Origin: SAR202 cluster bacterium
Lineage (GTDB): Bacteria; Chloroflexota; Dehalococcoidia; Lucifugimonadales; UBA3495
DNA: 43,195 nt
NCBI GenBank assembly: GCA_016872385.1
Contig: VGZV01000022.1
Location: 1 to 43,195 of the forward strand
Reading direction: 5' to 3'
Below the pieces are notes generated by a model, which worked only from the letters and a program-made list of their open reading frames with translations, did not search any database and had not been told where the DNA came from. Within the stretch, counting starts at the first letter, position 1, and each line of letters starts with the position of its first letter. The translations under genes and the position numbers were made by a program. Shown here in pieces: positions 1 through 9,173 of the stretch.

Positions 1-141
1 AAATTACGCCACCTGGTGGAGAACTCCTTCCTCCTTTTCAAACAGTGGCGGGGCATAGCGACCCGTTATGCCAAAGGGTCTGCCTCTTACCTAGCTTCCT
101 GTCAGATCCGAGCGGTAATAATCTGGAGTAAGTTATTTTGA
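1..141 (+). mobile_element. C-terminal end of an IS5-type transposase (cut by window edge)
   Basis: Frame 1 is open from the first base and ends at TGA 139-141, giving 46 residues. The stretch has the layout of the DDE transposase C-terminus of the IS5 group: a V-E-N-S-F motif whose Glu would be the last catalytic acid, then K-x-W-R-G-I-A-T-R-Y-A-K, then a hydrophobic helix ending I-I-W. The R-x-I-A-T-R-Y-x-K block is very characteristic of this group. The rest of the element lies to the left of the window. I could not define its terminal inverted repeat in bases 142-199, which otherwise hold nothing I recognise. This is recognition from memory of the family; an intact copy elsewhere in the genome would settle the element's right boundary. 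Confidence 0.7.
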
Positions 142-199
142 CGACACGCTCTAGGACATGCAGCGGTCAAGGCCAAAATGTGACCACTTCATACATGCC

Positions 200-1204
200 T
201 TATTTGACCAGCGGGATAACCTCCCGTCCCATCAATTCAATTTGCCGCAGCACCTGTTCCTGTGGCATTCCCGGCCACTGCATTCTGAAAATCAGGTAGT
301 TTACCCCCAGCATCTGCTGGTAGCGTTGAATCTCCTGCACCACTTCCTCCGGTGACCCCAGCAGGAACCGGTCGCGGGCCAGCTCCCTGTAAGGAATTGA
401 AAAGCTCTCCTGGCCAGGCAGCGCCTTGTCCTGGCCCCATTCGGCGTAGGCCTGATATTTGGGCGCAAGGTAAGGTTCGCTTTCCCTGTAGGCGGCAGCC
501 TGGTCACGAGCCACGTACAGTTCCCGCATCATGGGCAGAGTTTCAGGCATGGTGTGCCCGGTCTGGGCCAGAGCCTCCCGGTAGCCGGAAAACTGCCGCG
601 TGACCATGGGTATAGTGGCATGAGGATTGATTAACCAGGGGTAGCCCCAGCGCGCGGCGCGCCGGATGGCGGCATCGCCGTTGGCGGCCATCCAGATGGG
701 CGGGTGGGGCCGCTGGACGGGCCGGGTGGCTGGCCGCACTTTGGGCACCTGATAGTATTTGCCCTGGAACTCCAGTTCCTCCTGGGACCACAGGCGTTTC
801 ATGACCTCCAGCGCTTCCCGCATCCGTCCAACCCGCTCAGCCCGCTGAACGCCAAACGCCGCATACTCCTCATCCCGGTACCCCAACCCTATGCCCAGGA
901 CGAAGCGCCCGCCGCAAATGGCGTCCAGGGTCGCCACGCTTTCGGCCAACTCCACCGGGTTATGCAGCGGCACCAGCACTACCGTGGCAGCCACTTCCAT
1001 ATTCCCGGCCTCCGCCGCCAGGCGCGCCAGCAAAGGGAAGCTGGTGCTCATCTGGTAAGGCATGGCCAGGTAATGCTGGCCGGTGGCGATCAGATCAAAG
1101 CCAGCATCCCTCGCCGCCCGCACCTGTTCCGCGCTCTCCTGGATTTTTTGGGTCATGGACTCGCCGGGCAAGTATTGATTGGTGACAAAGAAGCCAAGTT
1201 TCAT
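200..1204 (-). CDS. LLM class flavin-dependent oxidoreductase
   Basis: The 334-residue product fits the luciferase-like monooxygenase superfamily (FMN- or F420-dependent TIM-barrel enzymes). It opens with MKLGFFVTNQYLPG and carries the usual L-D-x-I-x-x-G-R-F-x-L-G-x-G-L-G-Y segment near residue 105, and V-x-R-x-x-x-A-x-R-W-G-Y-P-W near 200. I chose the start at 1204 because the conserved beta-strand K-L-G-F-F begins there; an ATG seven codons upstream only adds a non-family leader. The substrate cannot be read from the sequence. Members of this group in Chloroflexota are often involved in catabolism of unusual carbon compounds, so this gene, with the FAH-family hydrolase divergently placed next to it, may belong to a ring- or ketone-degrading route. 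That link is inference. Confidence 0.85.
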   Translation of the reverse strand: MKLGFFVTNQYLPGESMTQKIQESAEQVRAARDAGFDLIATGQHYLAMPYQMSTSFPLLARLAAEAGNMEVAATVVLVPLHNPVELAESVATLDAICGGRFVLGIGLGYRDEEYAAFGVQRAERVGRMREALEVMKRLWSQEELEFQGKYYQVPKVRPATRPVQRPHPPIWMAANGDAAIRRAARWGYPWLINPHATIPMVTRQFSGYREALAQTGHTMPETLPMMRELYVARDQAAAYRESEPYLAPKYQAYAEWGQDKALPGQESFSIPYRELARDRFLLGSPEEVVQEIQRYQQMLGVNYLIFRMQWPGMPQEQVLRQIELMGREVIPLVK

Positions 1205-1420
1205 GTTGCGCTCCAGCAGGGCCACCTAGGTGCGCCGTAATTCTTTGGTAATAGTTGGGTGTGAACATAATATTACAAACTGGGTGTCCAGCGGCAGTGG
1301 CCTACGCAAGGCTGGCGGTTAATGGCCAATTTGCCATATTGGGCAGACTAGCAGAACACCTTGTAAAATGCCAGGTGCGGCGGGCCGCAGCGAGCCTTTT
1401 GAGGCGGCAGAGGAAAGAGG

Positions 1421-2218
1421 ATGAAAATCGCCCGGTACCGTGTGGACAGGAAGACGGCATACGGTGTGGTAGAAGGCGACGAGGTCGTCGAAATCCGGGG
1501 AAGCGCTTTTGCCCGTTTCCGCAAGACACACCTCCGCACTCCTTTGGAGGGGGTGAGGTTGCTACCTTTTTCAGATGCCCCGCAAATCTGGTGTCCCGGG
1601 GACAACTTTCCGGGCCCTAGGGCGCAACGCAGAGGCCGGAGCACACACAATCGGGACGACGAAAGCTATCATCCTGAACCCTGGCAGAAGGCTACCAACG
1701 CCCTTACTGGTCCGGGGGATCCCATCATCATCCCCAAGGATTCTTCGGGGGATGTGCATTTTGAGGGTTCGGCGGTGGCAGTTATCGGGAGGACCTGCCG
1801 CCGGGTCTCCCCGGCGCAGGCCCAGAAATTTATCCTGGGTTACACCTGTGGCAATGATGTTAGTGACCGCACCTGGGAGCGACACGACCGCAGCCTCTGG
1901 CGGGCTAAGGGATCGGACAGCTTTGCGCCAGTGGGGCCGTGGGTGGAGACTGGCATTGAACCCCAGGAAATAGAGATCTTCGTGCGAGTCAACGGCAAGC
2001 GGGCGCAGCACATCAAAGCCGGCGACATGGGGTTCAGTTTTGCTGAGATAGTTAGCTACATTAGCCAGCAGGTAACGTTGCGTCCTGGAGACCTGGTGTT
2101 TTCAGGCACGGCCGGCGGCACCAGCGTGCTGCACCCCGGGGATGTGGTGGAGGTGGAAATTCCGGGCGTGGGAATTCTGAGCAACCCTGTGGTGGCGGAG
2201 TTCGATTCCAGCAAGTAA
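1421..2218 (+). CDS. Fumarylacetoacetate hydrolase family protein
   Basis: The 265-residue product matches the FAH superfamily of Mg2+-dependent hydrolases/isomerases that cleave or decarboxylate beta-diketo acids. Visible signatures are H-F-E-G-S-A-V-A-V-I-G (metal-binding Glu region, about residue 110), G-Y-T-C-G-N-D-V-S-D-R (Asp ligand region) and the C-terminal run L-R-P-G-D-L-V-F-S-G-T followed by G-D-V-V-E-V-E-I-P-G-V-G. The ATG follows a purine-rich ribosome site (GAGGAAAGAGG). The N-terminal domain is short, as is typical of bacterial single-chain members. The actual substrate (2-hydroxyhepta-2,4-dienedioate, acylpyruvate or oxaloacetate) cannot be decided. It is divergent from the flavin oxidoreductase and convergent with the M16 peptidase gene. 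Confidence 0.88.
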   Translation: MKIARYRVDRKTAYGVVEGDEVVEIRGSAFARFRKTHLRTPLEGVRLLPFSDAPQIWCPGDNFPGPRAQRRGRSTHNRDDESYHPEPWQKATNALTGPGDPIIIPKDSSGDVHFEGSAVAVIGRTCRRVSPAQAQKFILGYTCGNDVSDRTWERHDRSLWRAKGSDSFAPVGPWVETGIEPQEIEIFVRVNGKRAQHIKAGDMGFSFAEIVSYISQQVTLRPGDLVFSGTAGGTSVLHPGDVVEVEIPGVGILSNPVVAEFDSSK

Positions 2219-2260
2219 GACCTGGGCAGGGCAGGACCATTGGACTCCGCAAGCTCCAAT

Positions 2261-2315
2261 CCTTCGACAAGCTCAGGCTGGGCGGCTATTTCGCCCGTGG
2301 TGAGCCTGTCGAACC
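2261..2315. repeat. Hairpin repeat at a convergent gene junction
   Basis: Arms at 2261-2276 and 2300-2315 share the core TTCGACA(A/G)GCTCA in inverted orientation, separated by 23 bases. It lies exactly between the stop codons of the convergent FAH and M16 genes. The same arm sequence is a common dispersed hairpin in many environmental genomes. It may also stop transcription from both sides, although there is no clear T-run. Confidence 0.65.
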
Positions 2316-2351
2316 ACGAGCACCGACCCATTTCAACACCCTCTTTTTCGG

Positions 2352-3614
2352 TTAGAATCGCAGCAACTTGCGCAGGGACTGGCTGCTCCGGTGCGGCCCG
2401 ACTACGGCCAGCCGCAAGTCATCCTCTTTCACCAACCGCTGGGCCACCCGCGCCACGTCCTCCTGGGTCACGGAGTCAATACCGGCCACTACTCTGTCCA
2501 GGGTCTCCACTTCGCCCAGGAGAAGCTCCTGGCTGCCCAGCCAGGCCGCCACGGCGCGGCTGTCCTCCAGCCGCAGCAAGAGACGGCCTTTGGTGTATTC
2601 CTTGGCTTTAGCCAGTTCCTTGTCCGGCACCTGCTCCCGCATAGCGTTCAGTTCCCGGACCACGCCCTGCACTGCCTCCCGGGTCTTTTTGGGTTCCACT
2701 CCGCAATACACAGTGAGAGAGCCGCAATCTCGGAAATTTTGCACCGAGCTGTGCACATCGTAAGCCAGGCTCTGCTTCTCCCGCAGGTTCAAAAACAGGC
2801 GGCTGCTCATGCCGTCGCCCAGCACCACGTTCATCATTGCAAAGGCGTAGCGGTCCGGGTCGGTAAGGGAAAGGCCGGGCAAACCCACGCAGACGTGGGC
2901 CTGGTCGCTGCGGCGCTGTTCCACCAGCACCACCGGCTCAACGCTGCCTAAGGCCACCGGCTCCCAGGGCAGCGGTTCCTGGGGCGTCCAGTGGTGCGTT
3001 GCTTCAGATACCAGGGCCACCACTTCGTCGTGGGTAACGTTGCCGGCCACCGACACCACCGCGTTGTTGGGGCGGTACTGGCGTTCCAGATAGGCCCGGA
3101 TATTGTTCAGCGGAATAGCTCCCACCGATTCCGGCGTGCCGCCCACATCCCGGCCCATGGCCTGCTCCGGCCACAGCGCCTCGTCAATCAGCAAGTCGGC
3201 GCGGTTGGAAGGGTAGTCGTTGGTCATGCGCAGCTCTTCCTGCACCACCTCCCGCTCCTTTTCCACCTCCACCGGGTCCAGCAGGGGATGCAGCACCAGG
3301 TCCATTACCACGTCCAGGGCCTGGCGGAAATGGGGCCGGGCCACTTTGCACCAGAAGACTGTCATTTCCCGGTCGGTGCTGGCGTTCATCACGCCGCCCA
3401 CGCCTTCAATTGCCTCACTGACCTCCCGGGCGGTGGGCCAGCGCTGGGTGCCCTTGAAAGGCAGGTGCTCCAGGAAGTGGGAAACCCCGGCCAGTTCCGG
3501 CGATTCGTAGCGGGAACCTGCTCCCACCGAGACCACCACAGAGACGGAAGTGGTGTGGGGCATGCTGGCGGTCAAGACCCGCAGCTGGTTATCCAGGACT
3601 GTGCGTTGAAACAT
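2352..3614 (-). CDS. M16 family zinc metallopeptidase (processing-peptidase-like)
   Basis: The 420-residue protein has the inverted zinc motif HFLEH at residues 46-50, in the context G-V-S-H-F-L-E-H-L-P-F-K-G-T, and a downstream acidic ligand region R-E-V-V-Q-E-E-L-R-M about 75 residues later. This is the standard M16B layout, with a second, catalytically inactive-looking half containing R-x-L-F-L-N-L-R-E-K-Q-S-L-A-Y. Length and motif spacing agree with the single-chain bacterial peptidases related to mitochondrial processing peptidase (PqqL/YmxG type), thought to degrade small peptides in the cytoplasm. The start follows GAGGTAAG at a good distance. No second M16 subunit lies next to it, so a homodimer is likely. 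The specific substrate is unknown. Confidence 0.92.
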   Translation of the reverse strand: MFQRTVLDNQLRVLTASMPHTTSVSVVVSVGAGSRYESPELAGVSHFLEHLPFKGTQRWPTAREVSEAIEGVGGVMNASTDREMTVFWCKVARPHFRQALDVVMDLVLHPLLDPVEVEKEREVVQEELRMTNDYPSNRADLLIDEALWPEQAMGRDVGGTPESVGAIPLNNIRAYLERQYRPNNAVVSVAGNVTHDEVVALVSEATHHWTPQEPLPWEPVALGSVEPVVLVEQRRSDQAHVCVGLPGLSLTDPDRYAFAMMNVVLGDGMSSRLFLNLREKQSLAYDVHSSVQNFRDCGSLTVYCGVEPKKTREAVQGVVRELNAMREQVPDKELAKAKEYTKGRLLLRLEDSRAVAAWLGSQELLLGEVETLDRVVAGIDSVTQEDVARVAQRLVKEDDLRLAVVGPHRSSQSLRKLLRF

Positions 3615-3680
3615 TCTTACCTCAATGGACTACTACGTGGAAAAACAGGGTAGTGTATCAGTTTGCTTAAGGACTCAACT

Positions 3681-3761
3681 CGTCACGCCGGCGAAGGCCG
3701 GTGTCCAGAAAGGCAACGGGTTAAGGCGCTTTACTGGATTCCGGCGGAAGCCGGAATGACG
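3681..3761. repeat. MITE-like inverted repeat (28-base arms)
   Basis: The arms 3681-3708 and 3734-3761 are imperfect inverted copies (CGTCA..CCGGC...CCGG..TCCAG), and each arm is itself a small palindrome (CCGGCG/CGCCGG type). The 25-base centre has no coding potential. Similar elements carrying a GTCATTCCGGC...GCCGGAATCCAG-like core are typical mobile hairpins. It sits in the 209-base gap downstream of the metallo-hydrolase gene. Confidence 0.65.
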
Positions 3762-3823
3762 GAGGTCTAATTGATTAACTGTCATAAAGACACATTATTT
3801 GGCCCACAACCCTTGCGCAGAGA

Positions 3824-4462
3824 TCAGCTGCTTAGCCAGGCCACGTCCCCGCACAGGTCGGGGGCATGGGTCCGGGAGGAAAACACCTGGTACTCCGCCT
3901 TGGCTTGTCCGATGGTGGTGTCTTCGCCGTGGCCGGGGTAGACTGCGGTGTCATCGGGCAGGGAGAGCAGCTTGCCGGTGATGCTTTGCAGTTCCTGGCG
4001 CAGAGCTTCCGGGCTGCGGGACTTGCCTGGCCCGCCGGGGAACAGGGTATCTCCGGAGAACAGATGCTTGCCCACCAGGTAGCACGTGGAGCCGTCGGTG
4101 TGGCCGGGCGTGGCCAGGGCGGTAATCTGGCGGCGGCCAAACCGAATGACATCGCCGTCTTTCAGCAGCCTGGATGGTGGGGAGGGAAGCCGGTGGGCGT
4201 CGCCCGGACCGATGGCCACCGGCGCAGTCACCTGCTGGGTAATCTCTTGAAACCCCAGCAGGTGGTCCTGGTGGCCGTGGGTGATAAGAACAGCCTGGAT
4301 GCGCACGTCCCCAATGGCAGCCAGAAGCTTTTCAGGCTCGGCGGGAGTGTCAATAATTACTCCCTCGCCCGTTTCCGGACAGGTCACAATATAGCCATTG
4401 TTATTGTACGGCCCCATGTTGATTTTAATGATGCGGACTTCGCCGTCATAGTGGAAAGACAT
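3824..4462 (-). CDS. Metallo-beta-lactamase fold hydrolase (glyoxalase II-like)
   Basis: The 212-residue product has all five metal-site elements of the MBL superfamily: T-H-G-H-Q-D-H near residue 60, P-G-H-T-D-G-S (third His), F-S-G-D-T-L-F (bridging Asp) and Y-P-G-H-G-E-D-T (last His). The short length and the N-terminal strand N-N-N-G-Y-I-V resemble the hydroxyacylglutathione hydrolase-like group, which hydrolyses thioesters. I chose the ATG at 4462, preceded by a G-rich site, because the longer frame would run into the uvrA stop region with an unconserved leader. It follows uvrA on the same strand by about 75 bases and may be co-transcribed. No thiol-specific substrate can be assigned. 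Confidence 0.88.
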   Translation of the reverse strand: MSFHYDGEVRIIKINMGPYNNNGYIVTCPETGEGVIIDTPAEPEKLLAAIGDVRIQAVLITHGHQDHLLGFQEITQQVTAPVAIGPGDAHRLPSPPSRLLKDGDVIRFGRRQITALATPGHTDGSTCYLVGKHLFSGDTLFPGGPGKSRSPEALRQELQSITGKLLSLPDDTAVYPGHGEDTTIGQAKAEYQVFSSRTHAPDLCGDVAWLSS

Positions 4463-4536
4463 GGCTGGCCCCCGGAGGATCAAAACTGTACTACCAATTT
4501 TAACAGAAGGTCGCCGGAACTGGGCTGGGGTTGACG

Positions 4537-7458
4537 TCATCCCACCGCAACCATCGGAGCCAGGGGACGCATAGTGCCTTCAAAAATGCGGCGCAGGTAG
4601 CGACCCGTGAAGGACTGGCGGTTTTGGGCCAGTTCCTCCGGCGTACCTGCCGCAATCAAACTGCCGCCCTTGTCGCCGGCGCCCGGCCCCAGGTCAATGA
4701 CCCAGTCGGCATTCTTGATAAGATCCAGGTTGTGCTCAATGAGCAGCACAGTGTTGCCCTGGTCTACCAGGCGGTGCAACACCCGCAACAGGGCGGCGCA
4801 GTCTTCAAAGGACAGCCCGGTGGTGGGTTCGTCCAGCAGGTAAAAGGTCTTGCCAGTAGCCCGGCGGGACAGTTCGGTAGCCAGCTTGACCCGCTGGGCT
4901 TCTCCGCCGGAGAGTGTGGTGGCGGGCTGCCCCAGCCGGATGTAGCCCAAGCCCACGTCCCGCAGGGTCTCCAGCTTGGGCCGGATGCGTGGGAAGTTCC
5001 AGAAAAACTCCAGAGCCTGGTCCACCGTCATGAACAGCACGTCGGCAATACTCTGCTCCCGCAAGGTGACTTCCAGGGCTTCCCGGTTGTAGCGCTTGCC
5101 CTGGCAGACTTCACAGGGCACGGTCACGTCGGGCAAAAACTGCATCTCAATCTGGATGTAGCCTTCGCCCTGGCAAGCCTCGCAGCGGCCCCCTTTGACG
5201 TTGAAGGAGAACCGGCCCGGCGCGTAGCCGCGGGCGCGAGCTTCAGGCAGGCTGGCGAAGAGGTCGCGGATGGGCGTGAAAGCCCCGGTGTAGGTGGCCG
5301 GATTGCTGCGGGGCGTCCGCCCGATGGGCGACTGGTCAATGTTGACCACTTTATCAATGTTCTCCACCCCCAGCAGGGCGTCGTGGGCGCCAGGCAGCTC
5401 CTTGGCCCGGTTCAGCACCTGGTTGAGCTTCTTGTAAAGCACCTCGTAAACCAGGGTACTCTTGCCGGAGCCGGACACACCCGATACGCAAATGAGCTTG
5501 CCCAGGGGAAGGGTCACGTCAATCCCCTTGAGGTTGTTCTCCCGCGCCCCTTGCAGCTCAATGGACTTGCCGTTGCCCTCCCGGCGGTCCTGGCGCATGG
5601 GGATTTCCTTGCGCCCGCTGAGGTACTGGCCGGTGAGAGAGTTGGGGTTGTCCATTACCTCCTGAAGCGTTCCAGTGGCTACAATGTGTCCGCCGTGTTC
5701 CCCGGCCCCCGGCCCCAGATCAATAATGTGGTCGGCGGCCCGCATCATGGCCTCGTCATGCTCCACCACCACCACGGTGTTGCCCATGTCCCGCAGGCGG
5801 GTCAGAGTGTCAATCAGACGGTGGTCGTCGTGGGGGTGCAAGCCCACCGTCGGCTCGTCGCAGACGTACAGCACGCCGGTGAGGCCGGAGCCGATTTGGG
5901 TCGCCAGGCGCACCCGCTGGGCCTCGCCGCCGGACAAGGTGCGGGCCGAGCGGTCCATGGTCACGTAGTCCAGCCCAATGCCTTCCAAAAAGTGCAAGCG
6001 TCCTTCGATTTCCTTAAGTATCTGGCGGGCAATGGTCAGGTCCCGGGCCGACAGGGTTTCGCCAGGATGCGGGCCCGGCGCGTTCGGGTTGACCGAGTTG
6101 ACCCAGACAATGGCCTGCCCGATGTTCATTGCGCAGACTTGCATTATGCCCAGGCCGCAAACCTGCACCGCCAGGGCCTCCGGGCGCAGGCGCTGGCCGC
6201 CGCAGGACTGGCACGGGCGGGCGGCCATGTACCGCTCAATCTCCTGGCGCACATGGTCGGACTCGGTCTCGCGGTAGCGGCGTTCCAGGTTCGGAATCAC
6301 GCCTTCAAAGTTGGTCTCCCAGCTATAGACCTGGCCCCGCTGCGTCTTGTGGCGCACCGTCACCGAACGGGACTTGTTGCCGTACAGGACCAGGGCAAGC
6401 TGCTCCTGGCTGAGTTCCTTCACCGGCACCCGGGCGGAAAAGCCGTGGGAGCGCGCCACCGATTCGATGAGGCTGAGATACCAGCCGCTGGAGGTGCCGA
6501 AGCGGGACCAGGGGGCCACCGCGCCCTCTAAAAGAGAAAGGTCTTTGTTGGGGATGACCAATTCCGGGTCCACCTCCAACTTGAAACCCAGGCCGGTGCA
6601 GTCCGTGCAAGCCCCGTGGGGACTGTTGAAGCTGAAAGTGCGGGGCTCAATCTCCGGCAGGCTGGTGCCACAGGCCACGCAGGCAAACTTCTCTGAATAG
6701 ACCAGCTCCTCCTCGGGCCGGCCTTCCTGGCCTTGCAGCAGGACTTGCACCACTCCCTCGCCCTCGCGCAGGGAGGTCTCCACCGATTCGGCCAAGCGGC
6801 CTTGCTCCGTGTCTGGCCGCACCACCACCCGGTCCACCACCAACTCCACGTAGTGCCACTTTTGCTTGTCCAGGTTCAGGTTATCGGTCTCTTCCAGCAG
6901 ATGGACCGTACCGTCCACCCGGACGCGGGTGAATCCCGCTTTGCGGGCCGCTTCAAAGACCTCTTTATGCTCGCCCTTCTTGTGACGGACCTTGGAGGCC
7001 AGCAGGGTGATGCGGCTGCCTTCAGGAAGAGACAGAATGGAGTCCACAATCTGCTGCACGGTCTGGCGCTGCACCGGACGGCCGCACTGGGGGCAGTGGG
7101 GTTTGCCCACGCGGGCAAAGAGCAGGCGCAGGTAGTCATAAATCTCAGTGACGGTGCCCACGGTGGAGCGGGGGTTGTGGGAGACGCCCTTCTGGTCAAT
7201 GGAGATGGCCGGGGACAGCCCCTCGATGTAGTCCACGTCGGGCTTGTCCATGCGGCCCAGGAACTGGCGGGCGTAGGCGGAAAGGGACTCCACGTAGCGC
7301 CGCTGCCCCTCGGCGTAGATGGTGTCGAAGGCCAGGGAGCTTTTGCCGGAGCCAGACACGCCGGTGATGACCACCAGCTTGTCCCGGGGGATGGTCACGT
7401 CCACGTTTTTGAGGTTGTGCTCCCGGGCGCCTTTGACGACGATGAACTCCTGGGGCAT
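4537..7458 (-). CDS. uvrA: Excinuclease ABC subunit A
   Basis: The 973-residue protein is the damage-recognition ATPase of nucleotide excision repair. It has two ABC modules: Walker [10 protein letters not shown] at about residue 33 and G-V-S-G-S-G-K-S-T near 655, each with a signature L-S-G-G-E-A-Q-R-V. Zinc-binding cysteine pairs are visible as CPQC, CVAC/CTDC, CQSC and CEAC/CEVC. Family-specific blocks such as [16 protein letters not shown] and [18 protein letters not shown] are intact. Length is slightly above the E. coli protein (940), with a short C-terminal extension. uvrB and uvrC are not in the window. Together with mfd at 30-34 kb this covers both global and transcription-coupled damage recognition. 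Confidence 0.98.
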   Translation of the reverse strand: MPQEFIVVKGAREHNLKNVDVTIPRDKLVVITGVSGSGKSSLAFDTIYAEGQRRYVESLSAYARQFLGRMDKPDVDYIEGLSPAISIDQKGVSHNPRSTVGTVTEIYDYLRLLFARVGKPHCPQCGRPVQRQTVQQIVDSILSLPEGSRITLLASKVRHKKGEHKEVFEAARKAGFTRVRVDGTVHLLEETDNLNLDKQKWHYVELVVDRVVVRPDTEQGRLAESVETSLREGEGVVQVLLQGQEGRPEEELVYSEKFACVACGTSLPEIEPRTFSFNSPHGACTDCTGLGFKLEVDPELVIPNKDLSLLEGAVAPWSRFGTSSGWYLSLIESVARSHGFSARVPVKELSQEQLALVLYGNKSRSVTVRHKTQRGQVYSWETNFEGVIPNLERRYRETESDHVRQEIERYMAARPCQSCGGQRLRPEALAVQVCGLGIMQVCAMNIGQAIVWVNSVNPNAPGPHPGETLSARDLTIARQILKEIEGRLHFLEGIGLDYVTMDRSARTLSGGEAQRVRLATQIGSGLTGVLYVCDEPTVGLHPHDDHRLIDTLTRLRDMGNTVVVVEHDEAMMRAADHIIDLGPGAGEHGGHIVATGTLQEVMDNPNSLTGQYLSGRKEIPMRQDRREGNGKSIELQGARENNLKGIDVTLPLGKLICVSGVSGSGKSTLVYEVLYKKLNQVLNRAKELPGAHDALLGVENIDKVVNIDQSPIGRTPRSNPATYTGAFTPIRDLFASLPEARARGYAPGRFSFNVKGGRCEACQGEGYIQIEMQFLPDVTVPCEVCQGKRYNREALEVTLREQSIADVLFMTVDQALEFFWNFPRIRPKLETLRDVGLGYIRLGQPATTLSGGEAQRVKLATELSRRATGKTFYLLDEPTTGLSFEDCAALLRVLHRLVDQGNTVLLIEHNLDLIKNADWVIDLGPGAGDKGGSLIAAGTPEELAQNRQSFTGRYLRRIFEGTMRPLAPMVAVG

Positions 7459-7493
7459 GGGGCTGCACCTTCCAATGAGGAGTTAGTTGCTAT

Positions 7494-7522
7494 ATTGTAG
7501 CACCCACAGGATTTGCGGTGCT
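7494..7522 (-). promoter_or_regulatory. Possible uvrA promoter
   Basis: On the minus strand TACAAT (7499-7494) lies 35 bases before the uvrA start codon. The hexamer 17 bases upstream (AGCACC) is a poor -35 match. The -10 sits inside a small palindrome, GCTACAATATAGC. I saw no LexA box of the GAAC-N4-GTTC type. Confidence 0.3.
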
Positions 7523-7602
7523 GTCGGGAAGTCTGGATTTTAGGGGATGGATTGACGGGGTGTGACCCTTCAGTTACAGGTGCAGAAGTAGGAAATACCT
7601 TG

Positions 7603-7743
7603 ATGCTTGGTGATGGTGAAAGCCCTACAGATTGGGCTGATTGCGAGGACTGGGAGGATGGATGTGACTTGACTCCTGCATTAGACCCAGTCTTGGCAGA
7701 ACTGTGGGATAACGAGAATGATGCGGAGTATGACCGTCTATAG
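7603..7743 (+). CDS. Small acidic protein, antitoxin-like C-terminus
   Basis: This is a 46-residue frame starting at ATG 7603 with AGGAAA eight bases upstream; the frame is open back to a TTG at 7513. It is very acidic and ends L-D-P-V-L-A-E-L-W-D-N-E-N-D-A-E-Y-D-R-L. Tails of this W-D-N-E-x-D-A-x-Y-D type occur on small antitoxin-like proteins encoded just before MazF or PIN toxin genes; I recognise the style, not a named family. No intact toxin follows: the next 60 bases contain only a short, frame-broken stretch (see findings). It may be a remnant of a toxin-antitoxin locus. Confidence that it is expressed is low. Confidence 0.35.
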   Translation: MLGDGESPTDWADCEDWEDGCDLTPALDPVLAELWDNENDAEYDRL

Positions 7744-7853
7744 GCTGGATTGTCATCCCCGTTCGTCCTCTACACAGCCTAGGCATCCCGGCCAAGTAGA
7801 TCAGATTCGAGCTTGTTACGCGCAAAGTGGTCGGGGATCTCTAGAACTTTGAG

Positions 7854-7868
7854 CAACGCTTAGCGTTG
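7854..7868. repeat. Perfect 15-base palindrome at the HEPN gene stop codon
   Basis: CAACGCT-T-AGCGTTG has seven-base arms around one central base and overlaps the stop codon of the HEPN gene. No T-run follows, so a role as terminator is doubtful. Confidence 0.5.
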
Positions 7869-9096
7869 ATATTCTACTGTAAGTTGGACGGCCTTCTTAA
7901 GGGGCATCCGTTTGGCGACTTTCTTAGTGCTCCCTCCGTGGACTATTGCCGATCTCCAATCGTAGGAGATACGGGTGTCGTTGAAGATGGCTTTCCGATC
8001 AACCCCGCTCTTGCCAAGAAACTCAGCAAGCCGCACTGCCGCGCGAAAACTCAGCTCACCCTCCTTTTTTGCCAAGTAGAAGGGCTTCCAGGCTGATCCA
8101 GGCGTCGATAAGCTTGTCCTCAAGGTTGGACCTCAGCAGCGAGGATTCCCATCGGCGGAGAGGCAGGCTCAACAAGTTGATATTGGGACTCTTCTGGAGG
8201 AGATGCCAGACATGAAGAACTTGTGCTGCCTTTTCCTGATCCAGTGTAGCGAGCGGACCCAGCGAAGGTGGCGACCAGCCCCACCGGGTACTGCCCCCGC
8301 CGAGCGCCATTAGACCCTCACTGTGATGCTCCTGGAAAATGACTGAGATTGGGGCATTCATTACCAGGCGCAGCGCCGTGATGGCGAGGTCAGCGTTGAC
8401 TCGGGGCAGTTGGCCCAGCACGGCATTCAAGTCAGTCGAGGGAGGTCGGCCTACCACGGTCTGGCGTTTATGCAGCACTGCGGGCTTGTCCACGTAGTAG
8501 GTGTTCCACTGCGGCACACCCGCATCTAGCGGTGGCAGGCTCCGCTCCCGATTTATCCATCGCTCAAGTTCTTCTATCGATGCAGGCAGGAGCTCTAGCT
8601 CGTCACCGAAATCGAGCGCAGCAACCTCCATCTTCAAATTGCTCAACGGCAGAGTCGTGTGGAAGACAATGCTCTTGCGACGAAGCTCTATCCTTAACTG
8701 GTCGTATGTTTCGACGAACCTGGTTTCGTCCCAATCAAGCTGTACCCCTTCCCGCAGGTATCGCCACAGGAAATTCGTCAAAAGGGCACGCGTTAAGTTG
8801 ATCCGCTCAGGCTTACGAAGAAAGCCACCACCATCGACAATGATGCCCTCCCGGAGTTCAGGGTCTTTTTCAATGGCGTCCGCTGCCGCTTCATATTCGG
8901 GCAACTTAAGAAGGCCAATGGTGAGAGTGAATCGCAGATCAGACAATGCCGGTCTGTCGAAGTCAATAGCCACATACGGAGCGGTGTCTGGCCGATTAAC
9001 CACCGTCGAGACTGGCCTTTTCGGGATTTCCACGCCGTCCAACTGGCGGCAGACCTCGTGGGTCAGGGATCGGAGAGCACTTCTGAGGTGTTCCAC
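7860..9096 (-). pseudogene. Apea-like HEPN protein, interrupted by a frameshift
   Basis: Two overlapping minus-strand frames make one protein. The upstream frame (start 9096, 346 codons) ends with L-I-D-A-W-I-S-L-E-A-L-L-L-G-K-K-G-G at a TGA. The downstream frame continues the family pattern with G-E-L-S-F-R-A-A-V-R-L-A-E-F-L-G and ends with Y-D-W-R-S-A-I-V-H-G-G, stop at 7860. R-x4-H in that last block is the HEPN RNase-type motif. The break falls at a run of six A on the coding strand (8065-8070); removing one A restores a product of about 411 residues. HEPN proteins of this kind are usually linked to RNA cleavage in defence or toxin systems. The cause may be a real mutation, an assembly error, or slippage at the A-run. 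GC content looks lower than in neighbouring genes. Confidence 0.7.
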
Positions 9097-9173
9097 TGTG
9101 TCCTCCTCGCCTCATCGCACTACCCCATAGGGTTACTTATGAGTGAGCCGACCGCGTTTGCGGGCAGGCAGCC

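Noticed and set aside
4531..6531. A 666-codon plus-strand open frame opposite uvrA
   Set aside because: It is a GC-driven antisense shadow: composition is dominated by Gly/Ala/Val/His/Gln without any domain, while the minus strand holds a complete uvrA.
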